A stretch of 64,000 nt of DNA from Tannerellaceae bacterium (GCA_031257015.1 JAIRPK010000040.1:62001-126000); one strand, 5' to 3'; shown: positions 1 through 9,519, counted from the stretch's first letter. Translations and numbers: made by a program. The notes: generated from the sequence alone by a model not told the origin.

Positions 1-423
1 CGAGGCAATCTTAAGCTCGTCGCCGATAGTTGAAGCCAATAGTTTTTGAGGCGAATAATTATCGCGAGTATAATTACCAAGGAAGTTGGGGTCGTACAAT
101 GCAGGCATTTCACGGTTATTCGCAAAGTCAAACCGCTTGTTGTGGCTAATACCATGAAAACACGGGTTTGTACCAGTAAACAGTGTAGCAAAGGCAGTAG
201 CTCCGTCGATATTTGAAAATTCAAAGCCCACATTGCCGTAAGTAACGCCCTCGTTCAGCAATCTTCTGAATCCATGCTCGCCAAACGTACTTTGAAAATA
301 ATCAACATAGTCTCCACGCAACTGATCAACTGCGATACAGACTACCAACTTCGGAACACGTTGCTGCGCATCCATGTTCGTAAAAGCCATAATTGCCATC
401 AATGAAGTAAGTATTTTTCTCAT
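1..423 (-). CDS. Alkaline-phosphatase-superfamily protein, N-terminal part (cut by window edge)
   Basis: The frame is open from the ATG at 423 to the window edge, giving 141 residues. A short N-terminal signal peptide (MRKILTSLMAIMAFTNMDAQ) points to export. It is followed by a VVCIAVDQLRGDY segment whose Asp corresponds to the first metal ligand of the type I phosphodiesterase / PafA-like phosphatase family. The family's TG-x-P-x-x-HG stretch is present as FTGTNPCFHGI. The residues before it read SNIDGATAFATL rather than the usual T-x-P-G-H around the nucleophilic Thr, so substrate class and even activity are uncertain. A TACTTTTG -7 box lies on the minus strand at 438-431, only 8 bases before the start codon. 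The metal-binding C-terminal half is outside the window. Confidence 0.75.
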   Translation of the reverse strand, partial: MRKILTSLMAIMAFTNMDAQQRVPKLVVCIAVDQLRGDYVDYFQSTFGEHGFRRLLNEGVTYGNVGFEFSNIDGATAFATLFTGTNPCFHGISHNKRFDFANNREMPALYDPNFLGNYTRDNYSPQKLLASTIGDELKIAS

Positions 424-458
424 ACGGCTCCAAAAGTACGTTTTTTTTTGACATTCTG

Positions 459-488
459 TTGCGAGAGACAAGAAAAGCACTATCTTTG
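459..488 (+). promoter_or_regulatory. Bacteroidetes promoter of tRNA-Leu
   Basis: TTG at 459-461, a 19-base spacer and TATCTTTG at 481-488 match the Bacteroidetes -33/-7 promoter layout. The mature tRNA begins 15 bases further on, so transcription starts only a few bases before it. Confidence 0.8.
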
Positions 489-502
489 CAATCGTAAATT
501 AT

Positions 503-584
503 GCGGCTGTGGTGTAATTGGCAGCCACGCCAGACTTAGGATCTGGTGCTTCACAGCGTAAGGGTTCGAGTCCCTTCAGCCGCA
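503..584 (+). tRNA. tRNA-Leu (anticodon UAG)
   Basis: The acceptor stem GCGGCTG/CAGCCGC pairs perfectly. The anticodon stem CCAGA/TCTGG encloses the loop CTTAGGA, which gives anticodon TAG (reads CUN leucine codons). A long variable arm (about 13 bases between the anticodon and T stems) makes it a class II tRNA, as expected for leucine. The T arm carries GGTTCGAGTCC. The discriminator is A and the sequence continues CCG, so CCA is not fully encoded. Boundaries are read from pairing, without a scoring program. Confidence 0.95.
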
Positions 585-624
585 CCGAAAATAAACAAAT
601 AAAAACTCAAATTTTTTGATTAAG

Positions 625-657
625 CTCCGAACGTCGTGATGATGTTCGGAGTTTTTT
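625..657 (+). terminator. Intrinsic terminator after tRNA-Leu
   Basis: An 8 bp perfect stem CTCCGAAC/GTTCGGAG (625-632 with 644-651) is followed directly by six T residues. It lies 40 bases after the tRNA and should end its transcript. Confidence 0.85.
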
Positions 658-698
658 GTCTGCTTTCCAGTTGTGTTTTTTACAATAGATTTAAATGT

Positions 699-827
699 AA
701 AAAAGCGCTCTATGCACAAGGCAAATGAGCGCTTAGTGAAAAACGTAAACTACGTTAAGGTTTAAAATAAAACAGTATTTTTAATTTTGTATCAATTAAT
801 GTTTCGCTTTTAAATTTAATCTTTATG
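699..827 (-). ncRNA. Candidate small RNA, left copy
   Basis: On the minus strand a perfect TATCTTTG box (841-834) is followed about 130 bases later by a terminator hairpin (stem AAGCGCTC/GAGCGCTT, 734-703) with a T-run. The transcribed part has no convincing ORF. It is homologous base for base, with scattered changes, to the plus-strand unit ending at 1430. Both share the block around AAACCTTAAC, a CGTTTTT tract and the terminator loop TTTGCCTTGTGCAT. Conservation of promoter, body and terminator loop supports a functional RNA. The RNA family is not recognised. Confidence 0.55.
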
Positions 828-1300
828 TCGATGCAAAGATAGGGGCATTATCGCTCATGATTATTTTCAATATTTATATTTCAATTGTAGATTTCTCCAA
901 AAACGAATAAAAGTTTTTAGATTCATAATCCTCCGCCACCAAATGTTTGGATTTTTATGTTGTTTTTTGCAAAAACGGTTCTTGATACGAACTTTCTGTT
1001 GCTTTCTTTAGGCTCAAGAGCAATGCAAAAACAGACATCACTTGCGAAAAATCGTCCTATAAGCCCTGGAAGTGTTTTTAAGCGTGGGACTGCTTCCTTA
1101 ATTGCCGATACAAATGAAGTTGTCAATGAATTGTTCAGAGTGAGAATTTGTTTAACAAATAACTGCAATGCAAAGCGAGCATCCGCAGGTGAAGGATAAT
1201 GAATAGACAAATATTTTATTTGCTTTTTCAAGTAAATAGACAATCTAAATATAAATATTGAAAATAATCATTACCAATAAAGCACCTACCTTTGCATTGT

Positions 1301-1430
1301 CATAAAGATTAAATTCAAATGGATTAAACATTAATTAATACTAAAGTAAACAAAGTATTTAACTTGAAAACCTTAACTATTTCACGTTTTTATTAAAGCG
1401 CTTTTGCCTTGTGCATTAAGCGCTTTTTTG
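1301..1430 (+). ncRNA. Candidate small RNA, right copy
   Basis: This is the plus-strand homologue of the unit at 827-699. A TACCTTTG box at 1287-1294 precedes about 130 transcribed bases that end in a hairpin AAAGCGC/GCGCTTT (1395-1401 with 1420-1426) followed by T residues. The predicted lengths of the two units agree within a few bases. The macroglobulin gene starts 147 bases downstream but has its own TATCTTTG box (1527-1534), so this unit is more likely an independent RNA than a leader. Confidence 0.55.
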
Positions 1431-1576
1431 TATTCGAAATTATTTAAAAATATGGCAAGACGAGCAACGAACTCGGCAGTTGAAGAACTTCCGTGCGAAA
1501 AGTTCGGAATTAAAAAGCGGAAATACTATCTTTGCGTCGATGAAAAATAATTACTAATCAAAAATTCAATACCGTT

Positions 1577-4500
1577 ATGCAAAAAACTGTTCAGTTTATC
1601 ATCTCCGGAATATTTCTGTTTGCCCTCAACTGCTGCAAGACAGACGGTAATAGAGACGTTGCAGTCAGGAGTAATCCTTTTGTGGAAGCCTTTACGTCGG
1701 GCAACATCTCCAGATTTGCCCCCATTTATCTCATCTTTGCCTATGATGCTGCCGAGGAAAAACTTACGCCCGACTATCTGAAGAAACATATACGCATCCG
1801 CCCAGAGACGAAGGGGGAATTTGTTCGTCAGAACGCCTCAATGGTTATGTTCAAACCAGAAGATTCTTTTGAAAGAGACACGCGATACGATGTTATGGTT
1901 GACATTGGCGCATGGTTCGACGCCGGAAAGGAGGACGCTTCTTTCAAATTCTCATTCACTACGCTGCCTATCCGGCTGAACGTCGAGGAGGAAATGCTGG
2001 AGAAGGTCGAGGACAAGGATGGCATATACAACATCATTTACAATCTTTCCACCACGGACAAGGAATCCTCGCAAACGATCGAGCCTCTCATCAAAGTTTC
2101 CGAGAAATGCGATATTGAATGGCTGCATAATGCCGACGAACAGAATCATACATTTATATTAAAGAACATCAAGGCAGACAAAGACAAGAGGAAGAATATA
2201 GTCGTCTCAGTAGCCCCGAACAAAGTAGGTTTGCCGGAAAAGGAACTTGCAACAACTGTCATCCCGGGCGCGAACGAATTCTGCGTGCATAGCATCAACT
2301 ATGTCGAAGAGCCGGAGCGCTATGTTGAAATCTCCTTCTCGCAGCCTTTGAACGCCAAGCAGGACATGGAAGGCCTGGCTTATATCGAGGATAACACTTC
2401 GCGCATAGTGACCGTGGCAGGGAACAGGCTCCGGCTGTATCCCGACATGAATTGCTCAGGAAAGAGAAATGTTGTCCTCAGCTACTTGATTACTGATAAA
2501 CGCGGCCAACGGCTTAATACCAGTTCGGATGAGGATATTATCCTTGAAGTTGAAGTCTCTGCGCTTTTGCCGGACATTCGGTTCACAGGCGAAGGGAATA
2601 TTATTCCCAAAGCTGCTGACCTTGTCCTTCCCTTCCAGGCTGTATGTCTTCGCGGAGTTACGGTGACGATTATCAAAATATTTGAACGGAATGTCGGGCA
2701 GTTTCTACAAACATGCGAACTAAGCGACAACTCCTCCAGCCTGACGCAAGTCGGTCGCCCTGTCGCCCGCAAAACAATCTTCCTTGACGAAAAAGGCTCC
2801 AGGCTTAGTCGCTGGAACACATTCGCCATTCGCCTCAATGATCTCATTGACCCAGAGCCGGGAGCCGTTTATCGCATAACGCTTTCTGCGAATCCCGATC
2901 TGGCTGCACTTCCATGTGATACATTTAATGCAAAGCTAACCAAAGATCAAATCATGGCTAACGATGAGGAGATGTTCAAGCGCGAGGTTGCCGCTTATGA
3001 TAACGTACATGCCCAATATTGGTATTACTATAATGAAGAGTTTGATTATGATAATTATTATGAAAACCGCAACAACCCATGCTCAACGCACTACTATAAA
3101 AATATCGCAAAGTCAAAAAACATACTCGCCACCAACCTCGGCCTTATCGCAAAAGCAGGACAGGACGGCGATATGCTCTTCCTCGTCCACAACCTGCTAA
3201 CCACCGCGCCGGAAAAGGAGGTCAATATCACGCTTTACAATTATCAGCATCAAATCACAGGCTCGGCGACGACAAATGAGAAAGGACAAGCGCATATTAC
3301 TGTTAATGCAGCAAGAGGTCTTCCATTTTATGCCGTTGCTTCTCAAGGAAAGCAGTGTGCCTACCTTCGCATAGACGATGCCTCTGCTCTTTCGCTCAGT
3401 TCTTTTAACGTGTCCGGCGAGGCCGTACAGAAAGGCATCAAGGGATTTATTTACGGAGAGCGTGGCGTCTGGCGTCCGGGAGATACGCTTCATCTCGCTT
3501 TCATGCTAAGCGACCGGAACCGAACTTTGCCGGCGAACCATCCTGTCATCATGGAATTATTCACTCCTGCCGGTCAGGTCTATACAAGAAAGACTTTAAC
3601 CAAAGGACAACCAGGATTATATGTCTTCGATATGCCAACAGAACCGGACGCTCCAACCGGGGCATGGAACGCAAAAGTGCAAGTAGGCGGAATCACATTC
3701 GATAAAAAGATACGCATCGAATCCATAAAGCCCAATCGACTGAAAATACAATTGCAACTACCTGACAAGCCGCTGGGGAAATATGCCGGCGCCGGCTCTG
3801 AAATTCCTATTCATACAGAATGGCTGCAGGGCGCCGTAGCCCACAATCTGAAATATGACGTCAAGGCAATATTCACCGCAATGCCTACTACCTTTAAGAA
3901 CTATCCCAACTATAAATTCGACGATCCCGCAAAAACATTCCAAAGCGAAGAAATGGATCTAATCGAAGGGAAAACAGACAGGGAAGGGAATGCCGTAATC
4001 AATGCCGATTTCAAGATTGATAACGCACCTCTGGGAATGCTCGCTGCTAATATCACTACGCGCGTCTTTGAAGAATCGGGAGACTTCAGCATCGACGGAG
4101 TTAGCATCCCCTACTCTCCCTACCCCGTTTACATTGGCATAAAATCTCCGCAGACAGGTGAAGAACCTTTGGTTACAGACGCTGAACACAGCTTTGAAAT
4201 TATCAGCCTGAACGGCGAAGGCAAACCTGTATCGACGCATATAAAAATGGAAATAATTAAGGTCGCATGGTATTGGTGGTGGAATGTACCTGCCGGCGAG
4301 ACTGTCGCCGAATATATATCCGACTATGAGCATCGGGTCGTGGAAAGAAAGACAATCACCACCAATGCGGAGGGGAAAGCCTCGTTCAAATACAAAACTC
4401 CACATGATTCATGGGGTACCTACATCTTCCACCTCCGAGACATGGAAGGCGGACACTCCACCGGCATTTTTGCATTCTTCGACTGGCCAAACTATGGCGG

Positions 4501-7129
4501 TCAACGGCGCAATCAGGCAAGAAGCGAAGCCGCAACCGTACTGAACATTAAAACTGATAAAGCATCTTATTCACCGGGAGAGAAAATGCTTGTCACATTA
4601 CCTTCGATGGCTGGAAGCCGTGCTATTGTCAGCATCGAAAACGGAACAAAAATTATATCCGTCAACGAATACAACTGCAAGGCCGACGAAACATCCATCC
4701 CAATTGATGTAACAGCTGACATGCAACCTAATGCCTACATCCACGTTACTCTTATCCAGCCTTATCGACATGCTGGAAACGATCTCCCCATCCGCCTATA
4801 CGGCATCTCCCCCGTTGAAGTTTCATCCGACGATACCCGCCTCCGTCCCGTCATCTCAACTGCCGGAGAATACAAGCCCGAAAATCCGTACAGCATAACC
4901 ATATCCGAAGAGAAGGGGAAAAGCATGGCCTACACCATTGCTATCGTGGATGAAGGCCTGCTCGATCTAACTCGTTTCAAAACGCCAGACCCATGGGCTG
5001 TCTTTAACGCAAAAGAAGCTCTGGGCATAAACACTTGGGATTTGTACAATCATATACTAGGCGCTTACGGCGGACGGATAGAGCAAATATTCAGCATCGG
5101 CGGCGACAACGCCATCGACAAAGGCCCCAAAGCCGTCGTCAATCGCTTCAAGCCCGTCGTCAGGTTTGCAGGCCCCTTCACTCTGAATAAAGGAGAAAAG
5201 AAAACGCATACGTATGCCATGCCTAACTACAACGGTCGCGTCAGGATAATGGTAGTAGCAGGCGACGGATACGCCTACGGCAGCGCGGAAAAGAGCGTCC
5301 CCGTTCGCAAGCCGGTCATGCTACTCGGAACTCTGCCACGCATAATCGGAATGGAAGAGGAAATACTTGTGCCGGCTACGGTATTCGCGACCGAAGAGAA
5401 TATCGGCAATGTCAAAGTGAGCATCTCATGTTCAAACAACATCAGCGTCGTCGGGCAGGCCTCGAAGGATTTGCTTATTAACAGGAAGGAGGACAAAACT
5501 GTCGCCTTCCGAATCCGCACCGGCAATCGTCCTGGAGCAGCAAAAGTAACCATCACTGCCACAGCCAAAGGAGAAAAATCTACTTACGAAACCGACTTGG
5601 AAATTCGCTCAACAGATCATCTCCAGAAAACAATCGAAGCGCTAACAATCGAACCTGGCAAGACATGGAAGGGCAACCACTCTATGCCCGGAATTGACGC
5701 CACCAACTCCCTCACTTTGGAAGTTAGCACAATCCCGCCCATCAACCTTGCCTCACGTCTTTCCGACCTCCTCGGCTATCCACATGGTTGCATTGAACAA
5801 ATTACCTCTAAGGCTTTCCCGCAGCTTTATATTAAAGATTTTGCGACATTAAGCGCCGAGCAGGAATCGTCCGTCTCTACGGCCATACAGTCCACCCTCA
5901 ACCGCTATCGCTCATATTTCACAAATGGCGCATTTGCCTATTGGCCTGGAACATCAGACACATATCCGTGGGGAACCATCTACGCCGTTCACTTCATGAT
6001 TGAAGCCGGAAATAAAGGATATGTCATACCTGAAGGAATGAAAAATTCAGCCCTGAGCGCCATGCGCAAAACTGCTAATGAATGGAAAAGCGAACAGCAT
6101 AAATACAGCGAAATAACGCAAGCATATCGCCTCTATGTCCTCGCCCTCGCTCAACAGGCTGAAACGGGAGCCATGAACCGGATGCGCGAAAATAAATCTC
6201 TGGCCTCCACCAGCAGGGTTTTGCTCGCCGCTGCTTACGCTCTGCTCGGAAGGAATGACGTTGCAGCCCAACTTCTCGCACACACGGACGAGCAAACTGT
6301 TTACGATGCCTACGACAATACATTCGGAAGCTCTTTCCGAGACATGGCTTTGTACCTTCAAACACTTGTACTCCTGAACAAAGAACAGGAGGCCGCCGCA
6401 ACAGCCCGGAGCATATCCGACAAGCTCGGCGGAAACGATTGGCTCAGCACTCAGGAAACCGCCTGGGCGCTCAACGCTCTTTCGGCATGGATAAAGAAAT
6501 ACAACACTTCGCGGAAGCTCGACTTCGCATATACAGTAAACGGACAATCACGCAACATCAACTCCGCAAAAAGCATCTGGACCGAAAAAATCATCAACAA
6601 CGCATCCTCCCCCGCCAGAATGGAAATAAAGAATAATCTAAATTCAACCCTCTTCGTCCGCATCCTTAGCGAAGGCGTTCCGGGTAAAAACAACATTCAT
6701 GCGCAAGCCGCCGGCGTCGAACTGTCCATAGCTTACGAAGACGAGAACAATCGCCCCGTCGAACCGGCCACAATGAAGCGGGGCACGAACTTCACTGCCG
6801 TCGTCACTGTAAAAAATCCAAAAGCCGAGCCGCTGACCAATCTGGTCGTCTCACAAATCTTTCCCGCCGGATGGGAAATACTTAATACGCGCTTTATCAA
6901 CGATAAAAACATCGGAAGCGCTGATGCCATCAGCTATCAGGACATACGCGACGACCGCGTCCTCTCCTATATTAATACGCTAAGCGGCAACAAGCGAATA
7001 ACTTTCCGCATCCGCCTCACATCCGTTTATGCCGGACGATATTATCTTCCGCCCGCTTACTGCGAAGCCATGTACAACCGCTTTGTTCAGGCGAATACCG
7101 AAGGAATGGAAATCAACATCGGGGAATAA
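1577..7129 (+). CDS. Bacterial alpha-2-macroglobulin family lipoprotein
   Basis: This 1850-residue protein begins with a hydrophobic signal ending in LFALNCCK, so it is probably a lipoprotein (acylated Cys19 or Cys20). An N-terminal Ig-like region (about residues 40-140) is followed by macroglobulin domains; the MG2-type GERGVWRPGDTLHLAF lies near residue 635. The thioester motif GCIEQ is intact, with Cys1405 and Gln1408, followed by the alpha-helical thioester domain and a C-terminal receptor-like domain. Proteins of this family trap proteases by covalent capture after bait cleavage and are thought to guard the periplasm. In Proteobacteria the gene often neighbours pbpC; no PBP1C is seen here. 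A TATCTTTG promoter lies at 1527-1534. The gene product is unusually large but complete, with no frameshift. Confidence 0.93.
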   Translation: MQKTVQFIISGIFLFALNCCKTDGNRDVAVRSNPFVEAFTSGNISRFAPIYLIFAYDAAEEKLTPDYLKKHIRIRPETKGEFVRQNASMVMFKPEDSFERDTRYDVMVDIGAWFDAGKEDASFKFSFTTLPIRLNVEEEMLEKVEDKDGIYNIIYNLSTTDKESSQTIEPLIKVSEKCDIEWLHNADEQNHTFILKNIKADKDKRKNIVVSVAPNKVGLPEKELATTVIPGANEFCVHSINYVEEPERYVEISFSQPLNAKQDMEGLAYIEDNTSRIVTVAGNRLRLYPDMNCSGKRNVVLSYLITDKRGQRLNTSSDEDIILEVEVSALLPDIRFTGEGNIIPKAADLVLPFQAVCLRGVTVTIIKIFERNVGQFLQTCELSDNSSSLTQVGRPVARKTIFLDEKGSRLSRWNTFAIRLNDLIDPEPGAVYRITLSANPDLAALPCDTFNAKLTKDQIMANDEEMFKREVAAYDNVHAQYWYYYNEEFDYDNYYENRNNPCSTHYYKNIAKSKNILATNLGLIAKAGQDGDMLFLVHNLLTTAPEKEVNITLYNYQHQITGSATTNEKGQAHITVNAARGLPFYAVASQGKQCAYLRIDDASALSLSSFNVSGEAVQKGIKGFIYGERGVWRPGDTLHLAFMLSDRNRTLPANHPVIMELFTPAGQVYTRKTLTKGQPGLYVFDMPTEPDAPTGAWNAKVQVGGITFDKKIRIESIKPNRLKIQLQLPDKPLGKYAGAGSEIPIHTEWLQGAVAHNLKYDVKAIFTAMPTTFKNYPNYKFDDPAKTFQSEEMDLIEGKTDREGNAVINADFKIDNAPLGMLAANITTRVFEESGDFSIDGVSIPYSPYPVYIGIKSPQTGEEPLVTDAEHSFEIISLNGEGKPVSTHIKMEIIKVAWYWWWNVPAGETVAEYISDYEHRVVERKTITTNAEGKASFKYKTPHDSWGTYIFHLRDMEGGHSTGIFAFFDWPNYGGQRRNQARSEAATVLNIKTDKASYSPGEKMLVTLPSMAGSRAIVSIENGTKIISVNEYNCKADETSIPIDVTADMQPNAYIHVTLIQPYRHAGNDLPIRLYGISPVEVSSDDTRLRPVISTAGEYKPENPYSITISEEKGKSMAYTIAIVDEGLLDLTRFKTPDPWAVFNAKEALGINTWDLYNHILGAYGGRIEQIFSIGGDNAIDKGPKAVVNRFKPVVRFAGPFTLNKGEKKTHTYAMPNYNGRVRIMVVAGDGYAYGSAEKSVPVRKPVMLLGTLPRIIGMEEEILVPATVFATEENIGNVKVSISCSNNISVVGQASKDLLINRKEDKTVAFRIRTGNRPGAAKVTITATAKGEKSTYETDLEIRSTDHLQKTIEALTIEPGKTWKGNHSMPGIDATNSLTLEVSTIPPINLASRLSDLLGYPHGCIEQITSKAFPQLYIKDFATLSAEQESSVSTAIQSTLNRYRSYFTNGAFAYWPGTSDTYPWGTIYAVHFMIEAGNKGYVIPEGMKNSALSAMRKTANEWKSEQHKYSEITQAYRLYVLALAQQAETGAMNRMRENKSLASTSRVLLAAAYALLGRNDVAAQLLAHTDEQTVYDAYDNTFGSSFRDMALYLQTLVLLNKEQEAAATARSISDKLGGNDWLSTQETAWALNALSAWIKKYNTSRKLDFAYTVNGQSRNINSAKSIWTEKIINNASSPARMEIKNNLNSTLFVRILSEGVPGKNNIHAQAAGVELSIAYEDENNRPVEPATMKRGTNFTAVVTVKNPKAEPLTNLVVSQIFPAGWEILNTRFINDKNIGSADAISYQDIRDDRVLSYINTLSGNKRITFRIRLTSVYAGRYYLPPAYCEAMYNRFVQANTEGMEINIGE

Positions 7130-7203
7130 GCGAAGGTTCTCAACATATATCACGCTAATAATAGATTTATTCTCGTAATACAAATTATAATCACTTATTA
7201 AAA

Positions 7204-8307
7204 ATGAAGAAAGTAATCATCTCAATGTTTATCCTTTGTGCCGCACTGGTATCATCCTCTGCACAGGATACAAAGGCCGAACGCAAAATGTTTGGCAAAA
7301 AATATATCGCCGAAACCATGCAATCCGTATTGAAATGGCAATTGGCACATCCCAAATATGATGTGCGCGAGTGGACGAACGGCGCCTTCTATGCCGGCGT
7401 ATATGCAGCTTATGAAACAACCGGCTCCAAGTCAATATACAAGGCCATGCTCGACACCTTTGCTACCGTCGGATGGACGCCTTTCAAACGATGGTACCAC
7501 GCCGATGACATCGCAATCTGCCAGACATATCTCGACATGTACGCCAGCGAGCGCCGCCCGGAAATGATAAAGCCGCTCATCGACACGCTGGACAAGCTAA
7601 TCGCTCAGCCTTACCCCGTCAGGGGCGTTGAAGTCATCAAATGGTGGTGGTGCGATGCGTTGTTTATGGCGCCACCAACGCTTGTGAAAGCCGGCGTCAT
7701 TACAGGCAAGCAGGAATATCTGGCAAAAAACGACGAATATTTCAAGGAATGTTACGCACTTCTTTACAATAACGATGAACACCTGTTCGCCCGCGACTTG
7801 AATTTTGTCATCAAAAACGATGGAAATGACCGTTATGAATCCAATGGCCGGAAAATATTCTGGTCGCGCGGAAACGGATGGGTAATGGGGGGACTGACAC
7901 GCATACTCAAAGTTCTCCCGGCAGACTATCCCGAACGACCGTTTTACGAAAATCTTTTCAGGGAAATGGCTGAAAAAATCGCATCCATACAGCAAGCCGA
8001 CGGACTTTGGCGGGCAAGCTTGCTCGACCCTGACGCATATCCAGGCGGCGAAGTAAGTGGCTCAGGCTTCTTCTGCTATGCACTGGCATACGGAATCAAC
8101 AGCGGACTGCTAGACCGTTCCTACCTGAAAACAGTAGAAAAGGCATGGCTGGGACTTAACCGATGTATCGGCGCTGACGGCCGCATGGGATGGGTGCAAC
8201 CGGTCGGCGTTGACCCTCGTAAAAACTTCAGCGCCGATAGCTGGGAAGTCTATGGTACCGGCGCTTTCCTACTCGCAGGCAGCGAAGTCGTCAAACTAAA
8301 ACGATAA
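7204..8307 (+). CDS. Glycoside hydrolase family 105/88-like unsaturated uronyl hydrolase
   Basis: The 367-residue protein has an N-terminal signal peptide (to about SSAQ at residue 21), so it is periplasmic. It shows the alpha6/alpha6-barrel pattern of unsaturated rhamnogalacturonyl hydrolases: WTNGAFYAGVYAAY, YHADDIAICQTYLDMY (Asp101/Asp102), WWWCDALFMAPP (Asp151, equivalent to the catalytic Asp143 of B. subtilis YteR) and FWSRGNGWVMGGL. The family removes the unsaturated uronic acid left by polysaccharide lyases on pectin-type oligosaccharides. No lyase, SusC/D pair or other polysaccharide-utilisation gene is adjacent, so the natural substrate is not indicated by context. It starts 74 bases after the macroglobulin gene on the same strand and may be cotranscribed. 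Confidence 0.9.
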   Translation: MKKVIISMFILCAALVSSSAQDTKAERKMFGKKYIAETMQSVLKWQLAHPKYDVREWTNGAFYAGVYAAYETTGSKSIYKAMLDTFATVGWTPFKRWYHADDIAICQTYLDMYASERRPEMIKPLIDTLDKLIAQPYPVRGVEVIKWWWCDALFMAPPTLVKAGVITGKQEYLAKNDEYFKECYALLYNNDEHLFARDLNFVIKNDGNDRYESNGRKIFWSRGNGWVMGGLTRILKVLPADYPERPFYENLFREMAEKIASIQQADGLWRASLLDPDAYPGGEVSGSGFFCYALAYGINSGLLDRSYLKTVEKAWLGLNRCIGADGRMGWVQPVGVDPRKNFSADSWEVYGTGAFLLAGSEVVKLKR

Positions 8308-8364
8308 TCCTCGCACGCAAAAAATCAATCTCGCCGCCGAACGCGCGGTTGAAACATAAACGAA

Positions 8365-8404
8365 AAGGCACGAAGCATAAATAAAAAGAGCTTCGTGCCT
8401 TTGT
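8365..8404 (+). terminator. Terminator after the GH105-like gene
   Basis: A 12 bp stem (AAGGCACGAAGC with GCTTCGTGCCTT, 8365-8376 and 8390-8401) with an A-rich loop is followed by TTGTG. It lies 57 bases after the stop codon. A second hairpin without a T-run (GGAGACG/CGTCTCC, 8473-8496) and a run of nine C (8453-8461) lie just beyond. Confidence 0.65.
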
Positions 8405-8590
8405 GTCTTTGTGCAGCACATCCGAATGGAAAATGTAGCCATGCTAAAATTACCCCCCCCCTAACAAACATTGGAGACGAGGTTGCCCCCGTCTCCACAA
8501 ACCAAACTAAAATAAATTATATAACAGAGAAATCAAATTAATAAATTAATAAAACAAGTCTTCTATTCTCCAATTTTTCGCGTCTCTCTT

Positions 8591-9382
8591 TCAGTCCTCA
8601 TCATCTTCCATCTTATTGTCCGGAAGCTCCGGAGGCTCGCTGTCGGATGACTGACGGCGATGGGTGACCACTTTCTTCGCCTGTCGGACTAACGAATTAA
8701 ACATCTCCTCAATCTTATTGAGATGCCCGCGGAGCGTAGCGTCTTTGGCGTCAAGCTCATTCACTTCGTCGAGCGAGACCAGCGCCCTGAGCAGATTTTT
8801 CAGAGCCGTGTCACTCCTCTGCCGCGCTTCGGCTATCGTCCCCAAACCGTCATTCTGCTGGTATTCTTCGGAGCGGAGATTGTAGATGGCTCGGAACCGT
8901 TCATTGGCCGTATCCAGCTCATTGACCCGGTCTGTAAGCTTTAGGGCTGTAACGGCCGTTTTGAAACGCGGCTTGTTAAAGTCCTGAATCATGTTGTAGA
9001 TATTGGCGGTCGTCGTTTCATACTCCTGAGCAGTGATATTGCCGTAGGTCTGAAGAACTTCATCCCGCAGCAGCCTGGCAGCTTTATGTACGTCCGGCTC
9101 ATTGCGCTCCTCACGTTTTTTGATTGTTGTAATCAATTCACTTGCTATAACTCTGCGTTCCTTGTTCAATTCAACCAGCTCAACAGATTCGTCAAGCTTC
9201 CGGGGACGCTTATATACGGTATTTTCCTGCGTAAACGCATCATAAAGTTCATTCCACTTGGGGGCAACCGAAGAAATCTGTGAAACTTCCGCTCCCAATA
9301 TGTCAACAACGTCGCGGATGAACTCAAAGTGTACCGCCGACGTCATTCTTTTTAATAAAGTAATATGTGAGATTAATTCCAT
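8591..9382 (-). CDS. Coiled-coil protein of unknown function, DUF6261-like
   Basis: From the chosen start the product is 263 residues and begins MELISHITLLKRMTS. It is almost entirely charged helix (long stretches rich in Glu, Arg, Lys and Leu) and ends in an acidic, disordered tail (PPELPDNKMEDDED). It has no signal peptide or membrane segment, so it is probably cytoplasmic. Composition and length resemble the Bacteroidetes DUF6261 family, recognised by pattern only. A longer reading from 9427 is possible, but a perfect TATGTTTG -7 box lies inside that extension (9413-9406). The transcript would therefore start near 9400 and the downstream ATG at 9382 is the likely start. It stands alone next to a 41 bp repeat array. 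Confidence 0.7.
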   Translation of the reverse strand: MELISHITLLKRMTSAVHFEFIRDVVDILGAEVSQISSVAPKWNELYDAFTQENTVYKRPRKLDESVELVELNKERRVIASELITTIKKREERNEPDVHKAARLLRDEVLQTYGNITAQEYETTTANIYNMIQDFNKPRFKTAVTALKLTDRVNELDTANERFRAIYNLRSEEYQQNDGLGTIAEARQRSDTALKNLLRALVSLDEVNELDAKDATLRGHLNKIEEMFNSLVRQAKKVVTHRRQSSDSEPPELPDNKMEDDED

Positions 9383-9405
9383 CTGAAAAAAGTTCTTATT
9401 CGATG

Positions 9406-9413
9406 CAAACATA
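9406..9413 (-). promoter_or_regulatory. -7 box that decides the start of the DUF6261-like gene
   Basis: TATGTTTG on the minus strand matches TAnnTTTG. It lies downstream of the most upstream in-frame ATG (9427) and about 24 bases before the ATG at 9382, which argues for the shorter protein. Confidence 0.65.
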
Positions 9414-9519
9414 CGAAAAAATCCCATGCAGTACTGCTCAAAAGCATTTCAGAACCTTGATGAAACACTTGCAAAAAAATTAGCGACCGCATCGTAATGT
9501 TCTGATAAATCTTGTAGTG

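Larger units (their letters stand above)
699..1430. repeat. Long imperfect inverted repeat (two ~190 bp arms, ~350 bp centre)
   Basis: The arms at about 699-889 and 1239-1430 are inverted, diverged copies of one another. Each arm runs outward from an A/T-rich block (ATATTGAAAATAATCAT), across a TAnCTTTG promoter, to an outward-facing terminator. In both arms the distance from the TTG of the upstream block to the -7 box is 26 bases. The centre (890-1238) has overlapping ORFs on both strands (up to 106 codons on minus) that match no family I know and look like chance. No target-site duplication or transposase is visible. The arrangement looks like an inverted gene duplication or an invertible segment. 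Confidence 0.7.

Noticed and set aside
923..1243. 106-codon minus ORF and 80-codon plus ORF in the centre of the inverted repeat
   Set aside because: They overlap each other antisense and have no RBS or recognisable family. I considered a DUF1661-like reading but could not support it.
8453..8461. Run of nine C as a phase-variable tract
   Set aside because: It lies between a terminator and a convergent gene, not in a promoter or coding region, so length change would have no obvious effect. A sequencing-length error is also possible.
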